DNA of 16,102 nucleotides from CAUYXJ01 sp963577065 (GCA_963577065.1 CAUYXJ010000067.1:1-16102); one strand, 5' to 3'. Positions 8,035 to 14,477 are shown, numbered from the stretch's first letter. Numbers and translations: made by a program. Notes: generated by a model from the letters alone, not told the origin.

Positions 8035-8055
8035 AAGAGCCAAGAGCCAGCCGCC
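8035..8055 (+). repeat. Second heptad type (AGCCAAG-like), ends at an ATG-TAA
   Basis: Two exact AAGAGCC heptads (8035-8048) and one related unit AGCCGCC (8049-8055) stand 58 bp after the GTTCARR block. They are immediately followed by ATGTAA (8056-8061), a start codon directly followed by a stop, 10 bp before the CoA-transferase ATG. The copy at 10712 has the same arrangement in front of another gene. Confidence 0.6.
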
Positions 8056-8071
8056 ATGTAAGCTCGCCCGG

Positions 8072-10618
8072 ATGGAAGCCGGAGGCATCCTCGGCGGCGT
8101 TCGTGTGCTCGACCTGGCGATGGATGTCGCAGGGGCGTTCGCGGCGAAGCTCCTCGCGACGTTCGGTGCCGACGTCATCAAGGTCGAGGCGCCCGGCGGT
8201 GACCCGACGCGCTGGATGCCCCCGCGGGCCGAGGGCGATTCGCCCGACGCGGGCATCCTCTTCGCCGCGCTGAACGCGGGAAAGCGCGGCCTCGTCGCCG
8301 ACCCGGAGTACCGGGGCGACCTCGCAATGCTCGCCACCCTGCTCGACCGCGCCCAGATCGTGATCGAATCGGGAGCCCCGGACGAGTGGCTCGAGCGCGG
8401 GCTCGACCTCGGCGGCGTGCCCGCCTCGACCGTCGTCTGCTCGATCACCCCCTTCGGACAGGACGGGCCGCGGGCGGGCTGGCGCGCCACGGCGCTGACG
8501 GCGTTCGCGACGGGCGGGCAGATGGCACTGTTCGGCGAGCCCGAACAGCCCCCGATCCTGACAGCCGGGCACCAGGCTCACCTGCAGGCCGGGCTGCACG
8601 CCTTCGCCGCGACCCTCACGGCCCTGTATGCGGCCGAGGGCACCGGCATCGGCGACCGCATCGATCTCTCCATCCAGGAGGCGCAGGCGGCCTCGCTCGA
8701 GGGCGCGGGCCCCGCGGCGCTCGTCCGCGGCACCGACCAGGAGCGCACGGGCAACGGCATGCGCGCGACCTGGGGCATCCACCCCTGCGCCGACGGCTGG
8801 GTGGGGCTGGCGGCGATGGCCCGGCAGATGGACGCCGTCTACCACTGCATCGGCCGCCCGGAGCTGCTCGAGCGTCCCGAGTTCACCCAGACCTTACGCA
8901 CCGCCGAGGCCGATATCGCCGTGCGCGAGGCCATCCAGGAGTGGACCAGGACCCGGACGGCGCAGCAGATCTTCGAGGAGTCGCAGGCGCACCGCGGGCC
9001 TTTCGGGCTCATCCCCCGCCCGGACGAACTCCTCGCCTGGCCGCCCCTCCGCGAAAACGGGTTCTGGAACGAGGTCGACCACCCCGTGCTCGGCCGCCAC
9101 ACCCTCCCCGGCGCGCCGCTCACGGTAAACGGCGAGCGCGCGCCCCAGCGGCGGGCGCCGTTGCTCGGCGAGCACACCCAGGAGATTCAAAGGGAGCTCG
9201 ACGCCGATGACAGCGGCGAGCCAGAACCCCACAGCGAGCTCTCAAGCGAGCGCGGAGCCGCCGCGGCCGCAGGCCGCCCAGGCGCAGCTGTCGAGCGTAG
9301 GCGGGGTTGGGGTGGGGGGCCCGACCGCAGCGAGCTCTCAAGCGAGCCCCGCCCGCTCCTCGACGGCGTCCGCGTACTCGACCTCACCCAAGTCTGGGCG
9401 GGGCCCTTCGCTACCCGCCTCCTCGCCGACATGGGCGCCGACGTTATCCATATCGAAGGTCCCGGCTTCCCCGACGCCGTCCGCGGGATCGCCCGTCCGG
9501 ACGACCCGCGCTCGTACGACCGCTCCTCCTACTTCAACGAATACAACCGCAACAAACGCAGCCTCGTGCTCGACCTCCGCGACGCCGAAGGGATGCGCGC
9601 CTTCGAGCGGCTCGTGGCCAAGGCAGATGTCGTCATCGAGAACTGGAGCGTGGGCGTAGCCGAGCGGCTCGGTCTGGGGTACGAAGCGTTGCGCGCGATC
9701 AACCCCCGCATCGTCTTCGTGCAGATGCCCGCCTTCGGCCACGACGGCCCGGAGGCGAGCCGCATGGGCTTCGGCCCGACCATCGAGCAGATGGGCGGAC
9801 TCGTCGCCCTCCAGGGCTACGCGGGCGGCCCTCCCCAGAAGAGCGGCACCAGCTACGGCGACCCCACCGGCGGCACGATGGCGGCCGCGGCCGTCGCCCT
9901 CGGCCTCGTGCGGCGCGAGCGCACGAGCGACGGCTGCCACATCGTCGTGTCGCAGCGCGACAACGTGATCGGGCTCGTGGGCGAGTTCATGGTGGCGGAG
10001 TCGCTCGAAGGCTCCCACCCACCCACACGCGTCGGCAATCGCCACGAGCAGTGGGCGCCCCACAACGTCTACCGGACGAAGGACGACAAGGGCCGCGTCC
10101 AGGCCGACATCGCGGGCAACCCCCTGCGCGAATTCCATGAAACCTGGCTCGCGATCGCCGTCGACTCCGACGAGGCCTGGTGGGGCCTGCGCAGCGTCGT
10201 CGGCGACGACCGCCTCGGCCGCGACGCGTGCGCCACCGCCGCCGGTCGCCTGGCGGCGGCCGGCGAGATCGACGCCGTCATCGCGGAGTGGGCGCGGGAG
10301 CAGGACGCAACGACGGCGGCGAGACGCCTGCAGCAGGCAGGCGTGAGCGCTGCCCCCGTGCTCACGCCGCTGATGATCGCGCGCGACGAGCACCTCCAGG
10401 CGCGCGACTTCTTCACCACCTACGACCACCCGGAAGCCGGCCCCCAGCGCACGACGCGCCCTGTGTGGCGCCTGGCCGCCCGCCCCTTCGAGGGCGTGCG
10501 CCCCGCCCCCTGCTTCGGCGAGCACAACGCCGACGTCCTGCGCGAAGTCGCCGGCTACGACGAGGCCGCGATCGCGGCCCTCGCCGCCGCGGGCGTCACC
10601 GCGACGGAGCCTCGCTGA
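8072..10618 (+). CDS. Fused two-domain family III (CaiB/BaiF) CoA-transferase
   Basis: An 848-residue protein built from two family III CoA-transferase domains, which normally occur as ~400-residue subunits of interlocked dimers that move CoA between acyl acids. Domain 1 (about 5-385) starts GGVRVLDLAMDVAGAFAAKLLATFGADVIK. Domain 2 (about 426-845) starts DGVRVLDLTQVWAGPFATRLLADMGADVIH. In domain 2 the catalytic Asp is present (Asp597 in YGDPTGG). By my alignment the equivalent position in domain 1 is His170 (GHQAHLQAG), so only the second site looks chemically competent. The linker (about 386-425) is repeat-encoded, with SELSSE at 388-393 and again at 420-425, and is rich in Ala, Gly and Arg. 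ATG 8072 is chosen because homology starts there; no ribosome binding site is visible and the longer frame upstream covers heptad repeats. The substrate is unknown. Confidence 0.92.
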   Translation: MEAGGILGGVRVLDLAMDVAGAFAAKLLATFGADVIKVEAPGGDPTRWMPPRAEGDSPDAGILFAALNAGKRGLVADPEYRGDLAMLATLLDRAQIVIESGAPDEWLERGLDLGGVPASTVVCSITPFGQDGPRAGWRATALTAFATGGQMALFGEPEQPPILTAGHQAHLQAGLHAFAATLTALYAAEGTGIGDRIDLSIQEAQAASLEGAGPAALVRGTDQERTGNGMRATWGIHPCADGWVGLAAMARQMDAVYHCIGRPELLERPEFTQTLRTAEADIAVREAIQEWTRTRTAQQIFEESQAHRGPFGLIPRPDELLAWPPLRENGFWNEVDHPVLGRHTLPGAPLTVNGERAPQRRAPLLGEHTQEIQRELDADDSGEPEPHSELSSERGAAAAAGRPGAAVERRRGWGGGPDRSELSSEPRPLLDGVRVLDLTQVWAGPFATRLLADMGADVIHIEGPGFPDAVRGIARPDDPRSYDRSSYFNEYNRNKRSLVLDLRDAEGMRAFERLVAKADVVIENWSVGVAERLGLGYEALRAINPRIVFVQMPAFGHDGPEASRMGFGPTIEQMGGLVALQGYAGGPPQKSGTSYGDPTGGTMAAAAVALGLVRRERTSDGCHIVVSQRDNVIGLVGEFMVAESLEGSHPPTRVGNRHEQWAPHNVYRTKDDKGRVQADIAGNPLREFHETWLAIAVDSDEAWWGLRSVVGDDRLGRDACATAAGRLAAAGEIDAVIAEWAREQDATTAARRLQQAGVSAAPVLTPLMIARDEHLQARDFFTTYDHPEAGPQRTTRPVWRLAARPFEGVRPAPCFGEHNADVLREVAGYDEAAIAALAAAGVTATEPR
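9232..9347 (+). repeat. In-frame copy of the 96-bp G-rich repeat inside the CoA-transferase linker
   Basis: CAGCGAGCTCTCAAGCGAGC occurs perfectly at 9232-9251 and 9328-9347, 96 bp apart. The sequence between contains GCGAGCGCGGAG, GCAGC, a GAGCG and a run of G tracts (9303-9319), in the same order as in the non-coding array at 15911-16102, which also has a 96-bp spacing. Because 96 is a multiple of three the repeat encodes 32 residues and does not disturb the frame. Confidence 0.8.
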
Positions 10619-10626
10619 TGCGAGGC
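10609..10626 (+). terminator. Perfect hairpin wrapped around the CoA-transferase stop codon
   Basis: GCCTCGC (10609-10615) and GCGAGGC (10620-10626) form a perfect 7-bp stem with loop TGAT, which contains the TGA stop codon. A heptad block begins at the next base. No T-tract follows. It could act as a terminator-like or stability stem, or mark the edge of the inserted repeat. Confidence 0.4.
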
Positions 10627-10654
10627 GTTCAGAGTTCAATGTTCAGAGTTCAAA
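10627..10654 (+). repeat. GTTCARR heptad repeat, four units
   Basis: GTTCAGA, GTTCAAT, GTTCAGA and GTTCAAA follow one another exactly, then GGAGGACG. It starts directly after the stop-codon hairpin of the CoA-transferase. A 57-bp spacer with partial similarity to the spacer at 7977 (both near GGACNTACNNACGG) leads to the second heptad type. Confidence 0.88.
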
Positions 10655-10711
10655 GGAGGACGCCGCCAGCCACCCCGGACTACCGACGGTGGACGGACCG
10701 CGCCCCCCAAT

Positions 10712-10753
10712 AGCCAAGAGCCAACGGCCAACAGCCGGATCGCCAGGAGCCAT
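10712..10753 (+). repeat. Second heptad type (AGCCAAN), about six units, contains a ribosome binding site
   Basis: The 7-bp units AGCCAAG, AGCCAAC, GGCCAAC, AGCCGGA, TCGCCAG and GAGCCAT decay in similarity from left to right. The last two supply AGGAG (10745-10749), which is spaced 6 nt from the ATG of the DUF3052-like gene. Thus the repeat may provide the translation start signal of the downstream gene. Confidence 0.6.
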
Positions 10754-10795
10754 CAATGGCCAAGACACTCGCCGAACGCATGTACCTTCGCAGCG

Positions 10796-10816
10796 GCGCC
10801 TGCTCCTCGCAGGCGC
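10796..10816 (+). other. Perfect 8-bp hairpin at the first frameshift
   Basis: GCGCCTGC (10796-10803) and GCAGGCGC (10809-10816) are exact inverted repeats with a TCCTC loop. The left arm coincides with the point where the coding frame changes, consistent with a small deletion by slippage at a hairpin base. Confidence 0.55.
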
Positions 10817-10910
10817 GCCCGACGGCTACGCCGCCACGCTCGCCCCGCCGGAGGGCGTCGTCGTCAGCGACGACCCCACCGGCACCTTCGACGTGATCCA
10901 GGTCTTCCTG

Positions 10911-10938
10911 TCGACGCGCGCGGCTCGACGCGCGCGGC
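10911..10938 (+). repeat. Perfect 14-bp tandem duplication causing the second frameshift
   Basis: TCGACGCGCGCGGC occurs twice with no gap (10911-10924 and 10925-10938). Removing one copy joins VFLSTRAA to LESELPRLK in a single frame, so the duplication explains the frame change exactly. Confidence 0.85.
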
Positions 10939-11245
10939 CCTCGAATCGGAGCTGCCGCGCCTCAAGCCCCTGCTCGCCGCCGGCGGCAAGCTCTGGGTGA
11001 CCTACCCGAAGGGCACGTCCAAGGCGCTAGCCGCCGACATCAACCGCGACGATATCCACCGCTACACCGCCACGATCGGCCTCCAAACCGTCGCGCAGGT
11101 CTCCGTCGACGACGACTGGTCGGCGATCAGGTGCAGGGTGGTGGGGTAAAATCGGCGTGCCCAACGGCCCCGCCCGCGCCATTGCCCCACACGGAACTCA
11201 GATCGACGCCGAGCGGATATCGGCCCAGAGCAGCGTGGCAACCGA

Positions 11246-11274
11246 TTGACATCTCGGAATTGCTCGCTTACACC
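11246..11274 (+). promoter_or_regulatory. Candidate sigma70-type promoter for the toxin-antitoxin pair
   Basis: A consensus -35 TTGACA lies at 11246-11251. A weak -10 (TACACC at 11269-11274, 17-bp spacer, or TTACAC with 16 bp) follows, 22-23 bp before the GTG start of the antitoxin. It sits in the 147-bp gap after the broken DUF3052-like gene, which otherwise holds nothing I can recognise. The -10 match is poor, so this is tentative. Confidence 0.4.
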
Positions 11275-11296
11275 CTTGAGCTAGGAGTCAGAGAGA

Positions 11297-11995
11297 GTGC
11301 CTTCTCGTGATGACCTACTCAATTGGCGCGAGCGAGTCTATGCGTCGCGTCTTGAACGCCATCTCTCAATCGAGGATCTGGCTACTCGGCTGATGCTCAG
11401 CGAGCGCTTCACCGAGGAACTTGAAGAGGGACGACGGGAGGTCAGCCCCGCGGTGTTCTATCGCCTCGCCCGTGCATTGCGATTAGCGGACGACGATGCG
11501 AGCAGCCTCTTGGACGCTGCGAGTCGGGCAGCGCTTATCGATTCCGATGGAGGAGCTGACGCCGTAGGACTGGGACCCACGCAATCCCTATTGGGGACGT
11601 TCGGGGGCGCCGCACTGCTCTCACTGCTTTCAGGTGGCGGCCCGGACAGACAGCTCCTCGATACCGAGGCGATAGGGGTGATCGAACGACTACGCAATTC
11701 GCTAGCATTGGACGCCGGCAACATCGCAACCATGCTGTCTGTCGAGGAACCACTGCTTGAGGCTTGGGAGTCGCGCCAAGAGCACGTGCCCTATGTGGTC
11801 ATAGCGGAGCTCCGTGAATTTGCAGATGCACTAGACATCCTGGAGCAACTCTTCGCGCGCGACGCAATCCCCGAGGTTATCCGCCGCCCAGCGAGCCTTT
11901 TCGGGGGCTCGGCGGCGATAGATCTAATCCGGAGAGGCGATCTTAGAACGGTCGCCGCCCGATATGACGGCACGCTACTCTACAGTGCCTCTTAA
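11297..11995 (+). CDS. Xre/MbcA/ParS-type antitoxin with two HTH regions
   Basis: The 232-residue protein looks like the antitoxin and transcriptional repressor of an Xre-RES toxin-antitoxin pair. The N-terminus carries an Xre-like helix-turn-helix (about 16-63, with SIEDLATRLMLSERFTEELE). A Gly/Ser/Leu-rich middle (about 84-118) follows, then a second HTH-like segment (about 132-165, LDAGNIATMLSVEEPLLEAW). The C-terminus (about 172-225, ILEQLFARDAIPEVIRRP, then LFGGSAAIDLIRRGDLRTVAARY) matches the ParS/MbcA toxin-binding domain. Usual family members are about 110-160 residues with one HTH, so this one is enlarged. GTG 11297 follows AGGAG (11283-11287) at 9 nt. The gene has lower GC than its flanks. 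The toxin frame begins within 20 bp downstream, which is the usual antitoxin-first order. Confidence 0.72.
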   Translation: MPSRDDLLNWRERVYASRLERHLSIEDLATRLMLSERFTEELEEGRREVSPAVFYRLARALRLADDDASSLLDAASRAALIDSDGGADAVGLGPTQSLLGTFGGAALLSLLSGGGPDRQLLDTEAIGVIERLRNSLALDAGNIATMLSVEEPLLEAWESRQEHVPYVVIAELREFADALDILEQLFARDAIPEVIRRPASLFGGSAAIDLIRRGDLRTVAARYDGTLLYSAS

Positions 11996-12012
11996 CGGTG
12001 GCTCTCCAGGGG

Positions 12013-12547
12013 ATGCCATTGGTCAGCCATACACACATGCCACTATTCCGTGTCGTGAGAGCTGGCTGGGTAGACCCGCTCGACATCTCATTTAGCGAAA
12101 GACAACCTGGGCGCTGGAACGCCCGAGATACATACCCCGTTGTACACAAGTTGTAGTGAACGAGTCGCACGGGCGATTGCGAACGATTTACTTCAACTAG
12201 CAGCGGTAAATCTTGACGATCTTAACCCCGAGATCAGGCCTGTCTTGGTTGAGATCGAATGGCACGGGGAAGTCGTGGATATGTGCTCGGTCTCAGGAAT
12301 AGTGGAGTGCGGGTTCGGAATCGACTATCCAGCCAAATACGAGCATCGCGACACTCAACCGTTTGGACTCGCCTGGCACACTTTGGGGGCTGATGGGATT
12401 CAATCTCGGAGCGCATCGTTGTTCCGAACCGACCACAAGGGCTGGATGGGTGACCACCGCGAGTGGGGTGAGGTCGCCATATTCGTTCGAAACGCAGCCA
12501 GGCCACCGACGGTGAAGTCGGTGAGATCAGACTTTGCTTGGGCCTAG
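12013..12547 (+). pseudogene. RES-domain toxin gene with a +1 frameshift in a C4 run
   Basis: From ATG 12013 the frame reads MPLVSHTHMPLFRVVRAGW, then GRWNARDTYP, and stops at TAG 12154. The frame one base further on continues as LYTSCSERVARAIANDLL to TAG 12545. Removing one C from the CCCC at 12135-12138 joins them as GRWNARDTYPLYTS, the usual RES order of Arg (RWN) then Tyr (YTS). A later GIQSRSAS followed by GEVAIFVRNA matches the Ser-containing block. RES toxins consume NAD+ or ADP-ribosylate host proteins. The conserved Glu normally near A-x-x-E after YTS is not evident here (ARAI), which may mean divergence or loss of activity. Possible starts are GTG 11998, ATG 12013 and ATG 12037; none has a clear ribosome binding site. 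The frameshift could be a mutation, a sequence error or phase-variable or slippage expression. Confidence 0.65.
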
Positions 12548-12642
12548 GTAGCCAGACCGAACAAGTCTACGCAGAGCGCTCTCGCCCCCGTGGGCCCTCG
12601 GCGTTGACTCCCCACCCCCAGCCCCATAACCTCCCCCCCGCT

Positions 12643-13554
12643 ATGGCGAAGCACCTCGAAGGCAAAGTAGCGATCGTTACCGGCGGGGCCGGGGGCATGG
12701 GCTCGCAGATCTCCAAGATCTTCGCGGAGCAGGGCGCCAAGGTCGTCGTTGCGGACACGGGCGCGGACGTCGAGGGGCGGATGGGGATGGACCCCGCCCG
12801 CGTCAACGCCGTCGTCGACGAGATCGCGGCGGCGGGGGGCGAGGCAGTCGCCGCCATCGGCGACGTCTCCGAGATGGACGTGGCCGAGGGCCTCGTGCGC
12901 ACCGCCCTCGAACGCTGGGACAAGCTCGACATCCTCGTCTGTGCGCACGGCATCCTGCGCGAGCGGATGATCTTCAACATGACCGAGGACGAGTGGGACG
13001 GCTCGGTGAAGTCGCACCTGAAGGGCTGCTTCGCCCCCACGAAGTTCGCCGCCATCCATTGGCGCGAACGGCGCGACGGCGGCCGCATCATCTACTTCAC
13101 CTCGGGAGCGGGCCAGCGCGGGTCGGCGGGTCAGCCGAACTACTCGGCGGCGCAGCAGGGCAAGGTCGGCCTGATGCTCTCGTGCGCCCAAGGGCTCAGC
13201 CGCTACGGCGTCACCGCCAACTGCATCGCGCCGGCAGCGTCGACGCGCATGACCGACCGCGGTCTCGGTGCCCAGAGCGAAGGCGACGCGCCCAGCCTCG
13301 CGGTCGAAGGCACGCGCATGGACCCAAAGAACGTCGTGCCGCCCATCGTCTACCTCGCCTCGGACGCGGGCGGGGCGGTGACGGGCCGGGTGATCGGCGC
13401 GACTGGGCACGAGATCACCGTCTGGCGCGAGCCGTTCGCGGACCAGTCGCTGTACTCGCAGACGCCGTTCTGGGACATCGACGAACTGTTCGAGCAGATG
13501 CCGCGCACACTCGCTGTGGGCGACATCACGCCGCCCGAACCGGCGTTCCCGTAG
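12643..13554 (+). CDS. SDR-family protein, MFE-2-like, with the catalytic Lys replaced by Gln
   Basis: A 303-residue Rossmann-fold short-chain dehydrogenase relative. The cofactor motif TGGAGGMG is at the N-terminus. The long insert ADTGADVEGRMGMDPARVNAVVDEI, the ILRER segment and EDEWDGSVKSHLKG (His125 in place of the usual Asn) resemble the dehydrogenase part of MFE-2/HSD17B4-type enzymes. Ser154 and Tyr167 are in place, but the YxxxK Lys is Gln171 (YSAAQQGK), with a Lys three residues later at 174. The NNAG motif is VCAHG. Hence ordinary oxidoreductase chemistry is doubtful. ATG 12643 is chosen by homology; upstream is C-rich with no ribosome binding site. It is first in a four-gene unit and has a tandem paralogue 14 bp downstream. 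Confidence 0.88.
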   Translation: MAKHLEGKVAIVTGGAGGMGSQISKIFAEQGAKVVVADTGADVEGRMGMDPARVNAVVDEIAAAGGEAVAAIGDVSEMDVAEGLVRTALERWDKLDILVCAHGILRERMIFNMTEDEWDGSVKSHLKGCFAPTKFAAIHWRERRDGGRIIYFTSGAGQRGSAGQPNYSAAQQGKVGLMLSCAQGLSRYGVTANCIAPAASTRMTDRGLGAQSEGDAPSLAVEGTRMDPKNVVPPIVYLASDAGGAVTGRVIGATGHEITVWREPFADQSLYSQTPFWDIDELFEQMPRTLAVGDITPPEPAFP

Positions 13555-13568
13555 GGCAGGAGGGGCAG

Positions 13569-14477
13569 ATGGCACAGCACCTCGAGGGCAAAACCGCGAT
13601 CGTCACAGGCGGCGCGGGTGGCATCGGCAGTTGGATATCGAAGCTCTACGCGGCGAACGGGGCGAAGGTCATCGTGGCCGATACGGGGGCGGACGTTGAG
13701 GGGCGGATGGGGATGGACCCCGCCCGGGTGAACGCGGTCGTGGACGAGATCACGGCGGCGGGGGGCGAGGCCGTCGCCGCGATTGGCGATGTCTCGGAAA
13801 TGGACGTGGCCGAAGGCCTCGTGCGGGATGCGCTCGAACGCTGGGGCAAGCTCGACATTCTCTGCTGCGCTCACGGCATCCTGCGCGAGCGCATGGTCTT
13901 CAACATGACCGAGGACGAGTGGGACGGCTCGGTGAAGTCGCACCTCAAGGGCTGCTTCGCACCGACAAAGTTCGCCGCCATCCACTGGCGCCAGGAGCGA
14001 CAGGGCGGGCGCTGCATCTACTTCACCTCGGGGGCGGGCATCCACGGCACCGCGGGTCAGCCGAACTACTCGGCCGCGCACGCGGGCAAGCTGGGCCTCA
14101 TGCGCTCGAACGCGCGCGGCCTCATCCGTTACGGGGTCACCTCGAACTGCATCGCCCCCGGCGCCTCGACGCGCATGACCGACCGCGGCCTCGGTGTGAA
14201 CGCCGAGGGCGCTCCGCCGAGCGAGACGGCAACGGGGACGGCCCGGGACCCGAAGAACGTCGTGCCCATTGCGGTCTGGCTGGCCTCCGATGCCGGGGGC
14301 GTGGCGAACGGGCAGATCTTCGGCGCGCGCGGCCACGTGATCACGCGCTACAGCGAGCCGGAGCGCGAGCGCATCCTCCGTTACGAGCAGCCCTTCATCG
14401 ACATCGACGACCTCTTCGAGCTCTGGCCGCAGACGCTCGGAGCGGATCCGCTCGAGAGGACGCAGGCTTGGCCCTGA
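13569..14477 (+). CDS. SDR-family protein, tandem paralogue, with the catalytic Lys replaced by His
   Basis: The 302-residue product is a close paralogue of the preceding SDR, with long identical stretches in protein and DNA (for example the coding of GRMGMDPARVNAVVDEI and of EDEWDGSVKSHLKGCFAPTKFAAIHW), so it arose by tandem duplication. It keeps TGGAGGIG, the CCAHGILRER segment, His125, Ser154 and Tyr167, but has His171 where the catalytic Lys belongs (YSAAHAGK). The two paralogues diverge mainly in the last 80 residues, the usual substrate region, suggesting different ligands or a heteromer. ATG 13569 follows AGGAGGGG (13558-13565). Its end overlaps the next start by 10 bp, so they are probably co-translated. 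Confidence 0.88.
   Translation: MAQHLEGKTAIVTGGAGGIGSWISKLYAANGAKVIVADTGADVEGRMGMDPARVNAVVDEITAAGGEAVAAIGDVSEMDVAEGLVRDALERWGKLDILCCAHGILRERMVFNMTEDEWDGSVKSHLKGCFAPTKFAAIHWRQERQGGRCIYFTSGAGIHGTAGQPNYSAAHAGKLGLMRSNARGLIRYGVTSNCIAPGASTRMTDRGLGVNAEGAPPSETATGTARDPKNVVPIAVWLASDAGGVANGQIFGARGHVITRYSEPERERILRYEQPFIDIDDLFELWPQTLGADPLERTQAWP

Larger units (their letters stand above)
10756..11149 (+). pseudogene. DUF3052-like gene broken by two frameshifts
   Basis: The conceptual product starts MAKTLAERMYLRSG (ATG 10756, AGGAG 6 nt upstream). It continues one frame over as RRLLLAGAPDGYAATLAPPEGVVVSD and then FDVIQVFLSTRA, and finishes in the third frame as LESELPRLKPLLAAGGKLWVTYPKG through DDDWSAIRCRVVG to the TAA at 11147. 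Together this makes about 130 residues with the layout of small DUF3052-like proteins of unknown function; the family name is from memory of the pattern. The first shift (net loss equivalent to 1 nt) lies at about 10795-10800, at the base of an 8-bp hairpin (10796-10816). The second is caused by a perfect 14-bp tandem duplication (10911-10938). Either alone would destroy the protein, so it is very probably a genuine pseudogene. Confidence 0.75.

Noticed and set aside
10689..11000. A 103-codon gene in a single frame across the DUF3052-like region
   Set aside because: Its first third is repeat-derived nonsense and its end follows the 14-bp duplication into a wrong frame; only its middle matches the broken gene.
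12140..12547. A standalone 135-codon gene starting at TTG 12140
   Set aside because: It starts in the middle of a RES domain (at LYTS) and has no ribosome binding site; the N-terminal part lies in the adjacent frame just upstream.
11150..12560. Prophage or transposon remnant
   Set aside because: No integrase, transposase, terminal inverted repeats or tRNA is visible; only a lower-GC toxin-antitoxin pair is supported.
12604..12630. Promoter (TTGACT ... CATAAC) before the first SDR
   Set aside because: The spacing is only 15 bp and the -10 is poor in a C-rich context; not strong enough to annotate.
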